This document shows positions 13,477 through 20,299 of a stretch of DNA of 21,153 nt, one piece after another. Numbering within the stretch: the first letter of the stretch is position 1; the number at the start of each line of letters is the position of its first letter. The position numbers were made by a program, and so were the translations under genes. The notes beneath the pieces are model-generated. The model was given only the letters and a program-made list of their open reading frames with translations. It was not told the origin of the DNA and did not search any database. This DNA comes from a virus, in the IMG/VR virus record IMGVR_UViG_3300000116_000062, positions 17,480-38,632 of that record, one strand, 5' to 3'.

Positions 13477-14157
13477 ATGATACCTCAATGGTCATATAGC
13501 AGATTAAGTTGTTTTGAAAAATGCCCTAAACAGGCGGAATTTAAATTCATTAAAAAGATAAAAGAGCCTGGAAGCCCAGCAATGGATAGGGGTAAAGATA
13601 TCCATAAATTATGCGAAGATTTTATAAGGGGAAGCCTAGAAGAAATGCCAGCTCAGTTACAAGACTTTGAAGATGCTTTTGTATTACTCAAAGATCTGTA
13701 TCTACACGGTCACGTTATTTGTGAAAGTGATTGGGCGATAGATAAAAACTGGGTGAAGACTGGGTGGTTTGAAGATGATACTTGGGGTAGAGCAAAAGTA
13801 GATGCTTTTGTATACGAGGAAGGTATCAGTAAAGAAGCCAGAGTTATAGACTTTAAAACAGGTAGATACGACGGTAATCAAGAAGTACATAGAGAACAGT
13901 GTGAGCTTTATGGGGCTATAGCTCTAAGTCGTTACCCTGAATTAGAAAGTATAACTACAGAGATGTGGTATTTAGATCACGGTAAGATCGACCGTTACAT
14001 ATACACACCAGAAAGTATTAAAGTAAAACAAGATAGATTAAACCTAAGAGCTATCGCTATGACTACAGCAGAAGAGTTTCCAGCTAACCCTTCTACATTT
14101 AAATGTAAATGGTGTTACTTTGGAAAACAGAATATGTGCAGAGAGGCAGCAATATGA
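13477..14157 (+). CDS. Cas4/RecB-family PD-(D/E)XK exonuclease
   Basis: A 226-residue nuclease. The N-terminal signature W-S-Y-S-R-L-S-C-F-E-K-C-P (5-17) is typical of the Cas4/AddB/RecB group. Catalytic residues: H43 in D-I-H-K, D109 (A-K-V-D-A), D125 and K127 in V-I-D-F-K-T-G, then Q141 and Y145 (Q-C-E-L-Y). C16 with C210, C213 and C221 would hold a 4Fe-4S cluster as in Cas4, Dna2 and AddB. Such phage enzymes act in DNA end processing and recombination. A strong AAGGAG lies at 13466-13471. There is no CRISPR array nearby, so this is a replication or recombination nuclease. It overlaps PolA by four bases. Confidence 0.88.
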   Translation: MIPQWSYSRLSCFEKCPKQAEFKFIKKIKEPGSPAMDRGKDIHKLCEDFIRGSLEEMPAQLQDFEDAFVLLKDLYLHGHVICESDWAIDKNWVKTGWFEDDTWGRAKVDAFVYEEGISKEARVIDFKTGRYDGNQEVHREQCELYGAIALSRYPELESITTEMWYLDHGKIDRYIYTPESIKVKQDRLNLRAIAMTTAEEFPANPSTFKCKWCYFGKQNMCREAAI

Positions 14158-16037
14158 CACAAATGGTTATGGAATTTTTAGTACCAGAAACAGATTGGAG
14201 TCCGCCCACCTCTTTCCCTGATTTAACTAATCAAAAAGAAATAGCTATTGATTTAGAAACCTGTGATCCGTGGCTCAGGTCTCATGGTCCAGGATGGGCT
14301 TGTAAAGACAGGGGTTATATTATAGGCATAGCTGTAGCAACGGAAGGTTGGCGTGGATATTTTCCTGTGGCGCATACTACTGGAGCTAATCTAGATAAGG
14401 GTGTGGTTCGTAGGTGGCTACAGAAACAGTTAGATGCACCAAACGCTAAGATATTTCATAACGCTCAGTATGACGTAGGTTGGTTGATGGCTGAAGGCTA
14501 TACAATCAACGGTGAGATACACGATACTATGATGGCTGCTCCGTTACTGAATGAAAATGAATATAGTTATTCTCTTAATAGTTTAGGTAAGATGTACCTT
14601 GATGAAGTAAAAGATGAAACTATGCTCACAGAAGCTGCACAAATATTCGGAGTTGACCCTAAATCTGAGATGTATAAGTTAGCCCCTAAATATGTAGGTG
14701 TCTATGCTGAGCAAGACGCTGACCTTACCTATAGGCTTTGGCAAATATTAAAGAAAGGTATTAGCGAAGACAACATAACTGAGATTTATAATCTAGAGCG
14801 TGCATTATTACCTGTGCTTATAGACATGAGATCAAAAGGTGTGCGTATAGATACAGATAAAGCACAACAGGTAAAACAGCAACTTAAAAAAGATGAAGAT
14901 AAAGTAATCAAAGAGATTAAAAATTGGTATGGCATAGCACCTGATTTATGGGCAGCACAATCTTTAGCACAAGTGTTTGATAGGGCAGGGCTTGAATACC
15001 CAAGAACCCCTAAAACACAAGCCCCTAGTTTTGTAGCTAACTGGTTAGAGAGTCAAGAACATAAATTACCTATGGCTATAGCTAAAGCTAGAAAGCTTAA
15101 CAAAGCTAGAACTACGTTTATAGATAAAATGATACTAGAGCATTTAGTTGACGGTAGAATCCACGGGGAGCTACACCCTTTGAGGTCAGATAGTGGAGGT
15201 ACAGTAACAGGTAGGTTTAGTTGTAGTAACCCAAACCTTCAACAAGTACCAGCTAGAGATCCTATGATAGGTAACTTAATAAGATCATTATTTATACCAG
15301 AAGAAGGTAGGCACTGGGGATGCTTTGACTACTCTCAACAAGAGCCTAGACTTACCGTACATTATTCTGTACTAACTCAACAGGATGGGGCAGAAGAAGC
15401 AGCACTAGACTACCACGACGACGACGCAGACTTTCATCAGATAGTAGCAGACATGGCTAACATAAGCCGTAAGGAAGCCAAAATTATTAATCTAGGGTTA
15501 AGTTACGGTATGGGTAAAGATAAGCTAACGACTCAGTTGGGTATCAGTAATGAAGAAGCTGAGATACTTTTTGATCAGTATCATGAACGAGTACCTTTTG
15601 TTCGTGGACTGCGTGACTCTGCTGCTCGTCAAGGGGCTAACAGAGGTTACGTTAAAACTATTCTAGGTCGTAAGTGTAGGTTTAATCTATACGAGCCTCA
15701 CGATAGAAGAGAAATGCCACTACCTTTTGATAAAGCCATGGATGAATATGGCGGTAGATTAAAAAGAGCGTACACCTATAAAGCTATGAATAAACTTATA
15801 CAGGGTTCAGCTGCAGATATGACAAAGCAAGCTATGCTTGATCTATATAAGGAGGGTTTACTTGCCCACACCCAAGTACACGATGAACTTAATATATCTG
15901 TAGAAAATAAACAAGAGTGTGAAAAAGTTATAGAAATAATGAGAGACTGTGTAGAACTGAAAGTACCTAATAAAGTGGATGCAGAAATTGGTCCAAGCTG
16001 GGGTAACGTTACAGATTATAGAGAATATTTTAAATGA
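14154..16037 (+). CDS. polA: Family A DNA polymerase (Pol I-like) with 3'-5' exonuclease
   Basis: A 627-residue replicative polymerase. Exonuclease: Exo I D33-x-E35 (I-D-L-E-T), Exo II F-H-N-A-Q-Y-D (101-107), Exo III Y184-x3-D188. Polymerase: T-G-R-F (352-355), motif A D392-Y-S-Q-Q-E-P-R, motif B R439...K443...L447...Y451-G, and motif C H576-D-E578. There is no 5'-3' exonuclease domain, as is usual in phages. The residue equivalent to E. coli F762 is Leu (L447). The start at 14154 is chosen because it makes the ATGA overlap and has GAGAGG upstream; a longer frame from 14109 would run inside the nuclease gene. It works with the primase and helicase encoded at 5843-8847. Confidence 0.97.
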   Translation: MTQMVMEFLVPETDWSPPTSFPDLTNQKEIAIDLETCDPWLRSHGPGWACKDRGYIIGIAVATEGWRGYFPVAHTTGANLDKGVVRRWLQKQLDAPNAKIFHNAQYDVGWLMAEGYTINGEIHDTMMAAPLLNENEYSYSLNSLGKMYLDEVKDETMLTEAAQIFGVDPKSEMYKLAPKYVGVYAEQDADLTYRLWQILKKGISEDNITEIYNLERALLPVLIDMRSKGVRIDTDKAQQVKQQLKKDEDKVIKEIKNWYGIAPDLWAAQSLAQVFDRAGLEYPRTPKTQAPSFVANWLESQEHKLPMAIAKARKLNKARTTFIDKMILEHLVDGRIHGELHPLRSDSGGTVTGRFSCSNPNLQQVPARDPMIGNLIRSLFIPEEGRHWGCFDYSQQEPRLTVHYSVLTQQDGAEEAALDYHDDDADFHQIVADMANISRKEAKIINLGLSYGMGKDKLTTQLGISNEEAEILFDQYHERVPFVRGLRDSAARQGANRGYVKTILGRKCRFNLYEPHDRREMPLPFDKAMDEYGGRLKRAYTYKAMNKLIQGSAADMTKQAMLDLYKEGLLAHTQVHDELNISVENKQECEKVIEIMRDCVELKVPNKVDAEIGPSWGNVTDYREYFK

Positions 16038-16432
16038 TAAAAGGTTTTACCTGCGGTTGTTTTGATTTGCTACATGCTGGTCATATAGTGATGCTAAAAG
16101 AAACAAAAGAAAATTGTGATTACTTAATTGTAGGTCTACAAACAGATCCATCAATTGACAGAAAAGAAAAGAATCCACCTGTACAATCAGTTTACGAAAG
16201 GTTTGTTCAACTAAACGCAGTTAAGTATGTAGACGAGATAATACCATACGACACTGAAGAAAGTCTTATAGATTTACTAGAGTCTACACCTATTGATATC
16301 AGGTTTGTGGGTGAAGATTATACAAACATAAGTTTTACAGGTGAAGGTCTGCACGAGATTTTTTACACAAGTAGAAAACATTCGTTTAGCACAAGTGATT
16401 TAAGGAGGAGAGTATCCAATGAAGAAAGCTGA
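16034..16432 (+). CDS. Cytidylyltransferase-like nucleotidyltransferase (TagD-like)
   Basis: A 132-residue HxGH-class nucleotidyltransferase, normal length for glycerol-3-phosphate cytidylyltransferases. Motifs: G-C-F-D-L-L-H-A-G-H (8-17, with H14 and H17), Y-E-R at 54-56, V-G-E-D-Y (92-96) and a C-terminal S-F-S-T-S-D-L-R (117-124) corresponding to the S-T-x-L-R motif. It would transfer CMP or AMP to a phosphorylated small molecule. No partner using the product (such as a teichoic acid or lipid gene) is visible, so its substrate is open: host envelope chemistry, cofactor metabolism, or a donor for the modification genes. It begins at an ATGA overlap with PolA. Confidence 0.82.
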   Translation: MIKGFTCGCFDLLHAGHIVMLKETKENCDYLIVGLQTDPSIDRKEKNPPVQSVYERFVQLNAVKYVDEIIPYDTEESLIDLLESTPIDIRFVGEDYTNISFTGEGLHEIFYTSRKHSFSTSDLRRRVSNEES

Positions 16433-16718
16433 GTTAAAAGATATATATTTTAATATATATATGACCTATACAAACAGTTATACAACGCTTGAAGATATAG
16501 GCTACAAGTATGACATATCAAAACAACGAGTGTGGCAAATAATACGTTACTGTACACTAGGGGATGGTAACTACTACAAAGGTCTAGAGTCGTATAACAA
16601 GGTACATAAAAAGATGAAAGATACTTTTAAAGAAAACGGTTCTAAAGCAGTTAATGAAGCTATGAGAAACTGGTTAGAATCAGAAGGTGTGAGGTTAATA
16701 AAAACAAAACATGGGTAA
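16419..16718 (+). CDS. Small helix-turn-helix protein (sigma-70 region 4-like HTH)
   Basis: A 99-residue basic protein. Residues about 22-43, T-T-L-E-D-I-G then Y-D-I-S-K-Q-R-V-W-Q-I-I, match the helix-turn-helix of sigma-factor region 4 and related regulators (I-G-x-x-x-x-I-S-x-x-R-V-x-Q-I). The rest is Lys-rich and helical. It may regulate phage transcription or act as a sigma-like factor, although region 2 is absent, so it is not a complete sigma factor. The ribosome site AAGGAGGAG at 16402-16410 is among the strongest in the window, implying good expression. It overlaps its neighbours by 14 and 8 bases. Confidence 0.7.
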   Translation: MKKAELKDIYFNIYMTYTNSYTTLEDIGYKYDISKQRVWQIIRYCTLGDGNYYKGLESYNKVHKKMKDTFKENGSKAVNEAMRNWLESEGVRLIKTKHG

Positions 16719-17109
16719 AATAAATTCAAGAAATAAAGGGGCTTCTTTTGAACGTGAAATAGCTAACCTTATTAATAGGTACTTTGACGAAATAGGGTAC
16801 GACTATAAAGTCAAACGCAACTTAGAACAGTATCAAGAAAAAGATTTAGGTGACTTAAATATACCGAATCACACACTTGAATGTAAACGTTATGCTTCTG
16901 GTAACTGGTATAAAGAAGAATGGTGGAAACAAGTCTGTGGTGCGTGCGGAGATACTATCCCTGTTCTGATCTGGAAATATAACCACCAACCAATAAGAGT
17001 CTGTGTTCCTTTGTGGTCTATGCTGGAGATGGGGATACGAGATAATTCTATTACAGTAGTCCTTACATTTGATAACTGGTTAAGTTATGAACTTGCCTAT
17101 AATCTTTAA
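16711..17109 (+). CDS. PD-(D/E)XK endonuclease, Holliday-junction-resolvase-like
   Basis: A 132-residue protein. N-terminal R-N-K-G-A-S-F-E-R-E-I-A (7-18, E14), central G-D-L-N-I (47-51, D48) and L-E-C-K-R-Y (56-61, E57 and K59) form the PD-(D/E)XK arrangement of Hjc-type resolvases and related phage nucleases. A W-W-K-Q-V-C-G-A-C-G segment follows. It probably resolves branched phage DNA before packaging or takes part in recombination, complementing the Cas4-like nuclease upstream. It overlaps the HTH gene by eight bases and ends the long + strand run that began at 5843. Confidence 0.8.
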   Translation: MGKINSRNKGASFEREIANLINRYFDEIGYDYKVKRNLEQYQEKDLGDLNIPNHTLECKRYASGNWYKEEWWKQVCGACGDTIPVLIWKYNHQPIRVCVPLWSMLEMGIRDNSITVVLTFDNWLSYELAYNL

Positions 17110-17110
17110 G

Positions 17111-17192
17111 ATTATGCTTTTATCCTTAACGCTTTTATATAAAGTAGTACCTATGTTAAGTAATTATACGAAGACATTTATAGAAAGGAGAA
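17111..17192 (+). promoter_or_regulatory. Upstream region of the DUF932 gene
   Basis: The gap holds TATGCTTT (17113-17120), ACCTATG (17149-17155) and the 12-mer GTTAAGTAATTA (17155-17166). All three recur in the gap after the small terminase gene (20811-20818, 20808-20814, 20823-20834). An AAGGAG ribosome site precedes the ATG. The shared 12-mer and the preceding ACCTATG point to a common promoter or operator; which bases act as -10 is not clear. Confidence 0.4.
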
Positions 17193-17196
17193 AATT

Positions 17197-18225
17197 ATGG
17201 CTGATGCTGTAGAAACGATGGCTTATGCTGGGGAAACCCCTTGGCATGGTCTAGGTGTACAGGTCGAAGATGACCTAACACCACAAGAGATGCTGGTTGC
17301 TGCTGGACTTGACTGGACAGTAAGTAAAAGGCATTTATTTACCCACGCTGACCCAGACGTAAACGCTAGTGATGAAATCATTGGTGTAGAAAATTACTCT
17401 GTGTTAGTCCGTGATAGTGATAACAAAACTTTTGGTCCATGTGGTCCAAGGTTTGTCCCTAGCCAAAACTCAGAGGCTTTTGAATTTTTCAAAAAGTTTA
17501 CTGACGCTGGACACATGAAAATGGAAACTGCTGGGTCGCTGAAAGGTGGCGAGCAGGTTTGGGGCTTAGCTAATGTCAGTAAAGACTTTACGCTTCCAGG
17601 TGATGACCGTGTACTAGGGTACTTATTAGTAAACGTGTCTCATAAATGGGGTAGGTCTAATGAGATTAGGTTTACACCTATCAGGGTAGTTTGTAATAAT
17701 ACGTTGACCATGGCTTTGTCTGACAAACGCACCGCTGGTTTTAAGATGCCTCATGTTAAGGCTCTTGACCATCAAGTGTTTGCTTCAGCAGAGCAGGCTT
17801 TGGGTCTAGCTGGTAACCGCATGGAGGAATTTAAGCAGAGTGCTGAGTTTCTTAGTGGTAAACAGTTTAGCAAAGACACGGTTGTTAACTACATTGCTGA
17901 CCTGTTTCAACCTGAGCTACTCGTAGCCCAAGCTGAGATAGAAAAAATGAGTAATGTCAAAGCGATAGCGACACGTCAATCTATGGTTGATGAGTTTAAA
18001 CGCATACCATCTTTGGTACACCAAGCGATTGAGGAACAGCCAGGAGCTAACCTTAAATCATCTAAGGGTACGTGGTGGGGTGCTATGAATGCTGTTACTT
18101 TCGTAGTTGACCATAAGTGGGGTCATGACCGTGACGCGTCTTTACATAATGCTTGGTTTGGTGGTCGTGCTTCGTTGAAGCAGAAAGCTATGACTAAAGC
18201 TATTGAGTACGCTAACGTTGCATAA
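17197..18225 (+). CDS. DUF932 phage/plasmid-like protein (TIGR03299 type)
   Basis: A 342-residue protein of the DUF932 family. Typical features are the N-terminal E-T-P-W-H-G-L-G (13-20), L-T-P-Q-E-M-L-V-A-A-G-L-D-W (27-40), the central F-T-P-I-R-V-V-C-N-N-T-L (about 158-169) and a helical C-terminal half. Members are common in phages, plasmids and mobile elements and are often highly expressed; the biochemical function is unknown, with DNA transactions suspected. Here it has a strong AAGGAG site, its own upstream regulatory region and a hairpin after the stop, so it behaves as a single-gene unit. By eye the gene contains more GC-rich codons than its neighbours, which would fit selection for high expression. 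Confidence 0.88.
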   Translation: MADAVETMAYAGETPWHGLGVQVEDDLTPQEMLVAAGLDWTVSKRHLFTHADPDVNASDEIIGVENYSVLVRDSDNKTFGPCGPRFVPSQNSEAFEFFKKFTDAGHMKMETAGSLKGGEQVWGLANVSKDFTLPGDDRVLGYLLVNVSHKWGRSNEIRFTPIRVVCNNTLTMALSDKRTAGFKMPHVKALDHQVFASAEQALGLAGNRMEEFKQSAEFLSGKQFSKDTVVNYIADLFQPELLVAQAEIEKMSNVKAIATRQSMVDEFKRIPSLVHQAIEEQPGANLKSSKGTWWGAMNAVTFVVDHKWGHDRDASLHNAWFGGRASLKQKAMTKAIEYANVA

Positions 18226-18233
18226 CTGTGTAT

Positions 18234-18262
18234 GGAACGGTGTTTTACGGCACCGTTCCTTT
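18234..18262 (+). terminator. Hairpin after the DUF932 gene
   Basis: GGAACGGTG (18234-18242) pairs perfectly with CACCGTTCC (18251-18259), with an 8-base loop and TTT after the stem. The 9-bp stem just after a stop codon fits an intrinsic terminator, though the T-run is short. Its 3' arm lies within GTTCCTTTAC, a 10-mer also found before the replication operon (4066-4075), so this site may double as a start signal for the next gene. Confidence 0.6.
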
Positions 18263-18293
18263 ACACTATCTTAATCGTAATTAAACTACTACC

Positions 18294-18875
18294 ATGGAAA
18301 AACAATTAAATAAAACTGAAGTGATTGCCTTTATCAGTAACACAACTGATGGGATTGATTGGAAAAGAGTTGTGTTAACTACAGTAGAAAATGTAGGTAA
18401 ATTAAAAGGTGGTTCTGCCTTACTATATGACCCTGATAGATTTAGCGGTCGTACTTGGTTAAACGCAGAAAAACATTTCATGCTGTATAACATGTACAGT
18501 AAAAAGAAATTAAAAGAACATGCTAAACTTAATGGCAATAGACAAAAAATGTCTCATCAAATATGGCAACTAGTAAAGCCCCATGCTGTAAAGCCAGCTG
18601 ACAAAGATTTATCTAGTCACTATGTACACAGTCCTGTAAAAGAAGATACACCTGTCGTTAAAGAATCTAAGCCAGTAAAAGCTAGTGTAGGAATAAATGA
18701 TGAAAGTATTATCAAAGCTACAGGCAAAAAAGCTAAGTCCCCAACTAATAATGCACGTCATAAACTGTACAAAGTAACAAAGGTGAAAGAAATAATAAGA
18801 AGAAGCAAGGACACCATAAAACTTGCTGATATAAAGTATGATATCAAGTCTGGTTATGCTGAAATAGTCGGCTAA
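18294..18875 (+). CDS. Hypothetical Lys-rich protein
   Basis: A 193-residue basic protein with no recognised domain. The first part (to about residue 95) looks folded: it holds W-K-R-V-V-L-T-T-V-E-N and Y-D-P-D-R-F-S-G-R-T-W-L, then a Lys-rich helix. Residues about 105-150 are low-complexity with Pro, Lys and Val and probably disordered. The end returns to a folded segment (I-K-L-A-D-I-K-Y-D-I-K-S-G-Y). Nucleic-acid binding is plausible from charge alone. There is no clear ribosome site before the ATG. It lies alone between two gaps carrying candidate promoter motifs. Confidence 0.65.
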   Translation: MEKQLNKTEVIAFISNTTDGIDWKRVVLTTVENVGKLKGGSALLYDPDRFSGRTWLNAEKHFMLYNMYSKKKLKEHAKLNGNRQKMSHQIWQLVKPHAVKPADKDLSSHYVHSPVKEDTPVVKESKPVKASVGINDESIIKATGKKAKSPTNNARHKLYKVTKVKEIIRRSKDTIKLADIKYDIKSGYAEIVG

Positions 18876-18906
18876 ATGCAGCCCCTTACAGCGTTGAAAA
18901 TAATAA

Positions 18907-18926
18907 CCTATACTTAGGTATACCCT
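18907..18926 (+). promoter_or_regulatory. Candidate regulatory element before second 2OG oxygenase gene
   Basis: CCTATACTT (18907-18915), AGG, then TATACCCT (18919-18926). The core TATAC-ttag-GTATA is a perfect 5-bp inverted repeat. The same two half-motifs occur, farther apart, at 9442-9480. It lies about 30 bases before the oxygenase ATG, which has GGAG at 18945-18948. Confidence 0.4.
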
Positions 18927-18953
18927 AGCTAAAAACAATTAAATGGAGCCCTT

Positions 18954-19655
18954 ATGCAACCCCCTCCGTACCTGATTAAAAACTTTTTACTTACTATTAA
19001 AGCTGAGTGGATGCTAGATAAAACTACTCTTGAGTTAACTAAAGATTCTATGAAAAGTTTACAGGAGTTTCATCAAAGTGAAGGGTTAGGTGATGTGAAC
19101 AATTTACTGCAAGAATATGTCACTGACCACGGGAATGATATATATTCTGTGCCTTTATTTACGCAAGAGTTTTGTGACACCATGTTAGACGAAATAGAGA
19201 ATATGAAACAACATTTGGCTTTTGAACCTAACGCAGAAGAAGATGAACTTAGACAGATACCAGAAATAATACTTCACGAAAAAGCACCAGAATTATTTAA
19301 CTCGATGCTTGGCGTAGTCTTTAATGTTATGAACCCTATCTTTATGTCAATATGGCAACGTTACTGTAGTTCTGCTTCAACTATACAGATTGCGAACTAT
19401 AACGTAAAAGATAAAAAGCAAGGTGCGTGGCACCATGACCAGACTGCAGATATTAGTATGGTTGTACCGTTAAACACTGGCAACTATAAAGGTGGTGGAA
19501 CTGAGTTTCATGGTCGTACTACTGTAGAACCGTTACCGAATGGGCATGCTTTATTTTTCCCTAGCTTTACACACATGCACCGTGGCTTACCAGTTGATGA
19601 AGACGGTGACCGTTACTTGCTGGTATTTTGGTTGTACGGTGGTGGTAATGATTAG
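18954..19655 (+). CDS. Prolyl-4-hydroxylase-like 2OG-Fe(II) oxygenase
   Basis: A 233-residue oxygenase. The N-terminal 60 residues are helical and unassigned. The catalytic double-stranded beta helix is at about 140-230: iron ligands H160-x-D162 (W-H-H-D), the strand Y-K-G-G-G-T-E-F (178-185) typical of P4H-like enzymes, distal H209 in H-M-H-R-G-L-P-V, and R220 in G-D-R-Y-L-L-V-F-W for 2-oxoglutarate. Such enzymes hydroxylate proteins, small molecules or nucleobases; the target is unknown. It differs clearly from the AlkB-like enzyme at 8844, so the phage carries two separate 2OG oxygenases. GGAG six bases before the ATG supports the start. Confidence 0.85.
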   Translation: MQPPPYLIKNFLLTIKAEWMLDKTTLELTKDSMKSLQEFHQSEGLGDVNNLLQEYVTDHGNDIYSVPLFTQEFCDTMLDEIENMKQHLAFEPNAEEDELRQIPEIILHEKAPELFNSMLGVVFNVMNPIFMSIWQRYCSSASTIQIANYNVKDKKQGAWHHDQTADISMVVPLNTGNYKGGGTEFHGRTTVEPLPNGHALFFPSFTHMHRGLPVDEDGDRYLLVFWLYGGGND

Positions 19656-19690
19656 CTTTACTCTAAGTTAGAAGTAAACTAAAGTATATG
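19656..19690 (-). promoter_or_regulatory. Inverted copy of the intergenic motif pair
   Basis: Read on the minus strand, this gap contains TATACTTT then TTTACTTCTAAC, the same order as on the + strand at 20783-20807. On the + strand TTTACT...AAGTAAA also makes an imperfect palindrome around 19658-19677. It could be a binding site that works in either orientation. AAGGTG before the ATG at 19715 is the ribosome site of the next gene. Confidence 0.3.
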
Positions 19691-19714
19691 TTTAAATAAA
19701 TAAAAAGGTGATAA

Positions 19715-20053
19715 ATGTTTGATAAAGATTATAGAAAAGTTATCTGGCAAGACATAGAACTTATTAATAAGTTTGCAGAAAAGCATGGATACAACCGTCA
19801 GGTTGATATAGATAAACTTAAAGTAGATCTAAAAAAGTCAATAGAATCAATGGGTTATAAAGACTTTGACTCAATAGTTTTTGTAGCAAGTGCACTTTTA
19901 TTACATCAACATAAAAGCGGTGAAGAGTGTGAACCACACATGAGAATTAGTATATTTCTGCCAGACCTTGGCTCAGCTATAATTGACTGTGACATTGATA
20001 TCTGGAGATCTTTAGAAACTATCGACAAAAACTTAGTACCAAGCATACATTAA
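19715..20053 (+). CDS. Hypothetical protein
   Basis: A 112-residue acidic protein of unknown family. The first half is helical and charged (I-W-Q-D-I-E-L-I-N-K-F-A-E-K-H-G-Y). The second half is more hydrophobic (F-D-S-I-V-F-V-A-S-A-L-L-L-H-Q-H), then a C-E-P-H segment and strand-like I-S-I-F-L-P-D-L-G-S-A-I-I-D-C-D-I-D-I-W. No motif identifies a function. It is followed after three bases by the next gene, with which it is probably cotranscribed up to the small terminase. Confidence 0.65.
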   Translation: MFDKDYRKVIWQDIELINKFAEKHGYNRQVDIDKLKVDLKKSIESMGYKDFDSIVFVASALLLHQHKSGEECEPHMRISIFLPDLGSAIIDCDIDIWRSLETIDKNLVPSIH

Positions 20054-20056
20054 ATT

Positions 20057-20299
20057 ATGAAAATATCCTCTTTTGAAAAAGGTGTTCCTATACCTGAAAT
20101 TATGCCTCGCAATAATAAATATAATCTACATCTAATGAAGGTAGGTGAAAACTTTACCGTTGAGTATTGGGACTCTGATGATATACAAAAACTTAGGGTA
20201 GCCTTATCTAATTATGCTAGAAGAAATAAAAAGAAATTTATTACACGTAAAATAGAGGAAGAAGGTGACTATAAACTACGTGTGTGGAGAGAATTTTGA
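20057..20299 (+). CDS. Small phage protein with G-V-P-I-P / V-G-E-x-F / R-V-W-R motifs
   Basis: An 80-residue protein. The pattern E-K-G-V-P-I-P-E (7-14), M-K-V-G-E-N-F-T-V (27-35), a central helix with N-Y-A-R-R-N-K-K-K-F-I-T-R-K (52-65) and the end Y-K-L-R-V-W-R matches a small family widespread in phages, with V-G-D-S-F and K-F-T-T-R-K in other members. I believe it has only a DUF name; DNA-binding regulatory function is suggested by its basic helix but not shown. Its stop overlaps the TTG start of the small terminase gene. Confidence 0.7.
   Translation: MKISSFEKGVPIPEIMPRNNKYNLHLMKVGENFTVEYWDSDDIQKLRVALSNYARRNKKKFITRKIEEEGDYKLRVWREF

Noticed and set aside
13161-13478. A 105-codon minus-strand frame opposite the ThyA-like gene
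   Set aside because: Antisense shadow of a strongly conserved enzyme; Ser/Leu-rich composition typical of such shadows.
14109-14153. Earlier ATG extending PolA by 15 residues
   Set aside because: It lies inside the Cas4-like gene, lacks a ribosome site, and the ATGA start at 14154 fits the local pattern.
13477-14157. Cas4 as evidence of a CRISPR-Cas system
   Set aside because: No cas1/cas2 or array nearby; such nucleases are common phage replication and recombination proteins.
17114-17212. A 32-codon frame starting in the gap before DUF932
   Set aside because: No ribosome site, runs into the DUF932 gene in another frame, and its DNA is better explained by motifs shared with another gap.
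18876-18917. A 13-codon frame after the Lys-rich gene starting M-Q-P, like the next gene
   Set aside because: Too short, no ribosome site; the similarity of starts is probably chance.
18609-18938. A 109-codon minus-strand frame rich in Tyr, Phe and Cys
   Set aside because: Composition is what an AT-rich antisense strand of a Lys-rich gene gives; no ribosome site seen.
20284-20295. GTG start for the small terminase
   Set aside because: TTG at 20296 makes a TTGA overlap and has correctly spaced GGAGAG; the GTG has no ribosome site. Not fully excluded.
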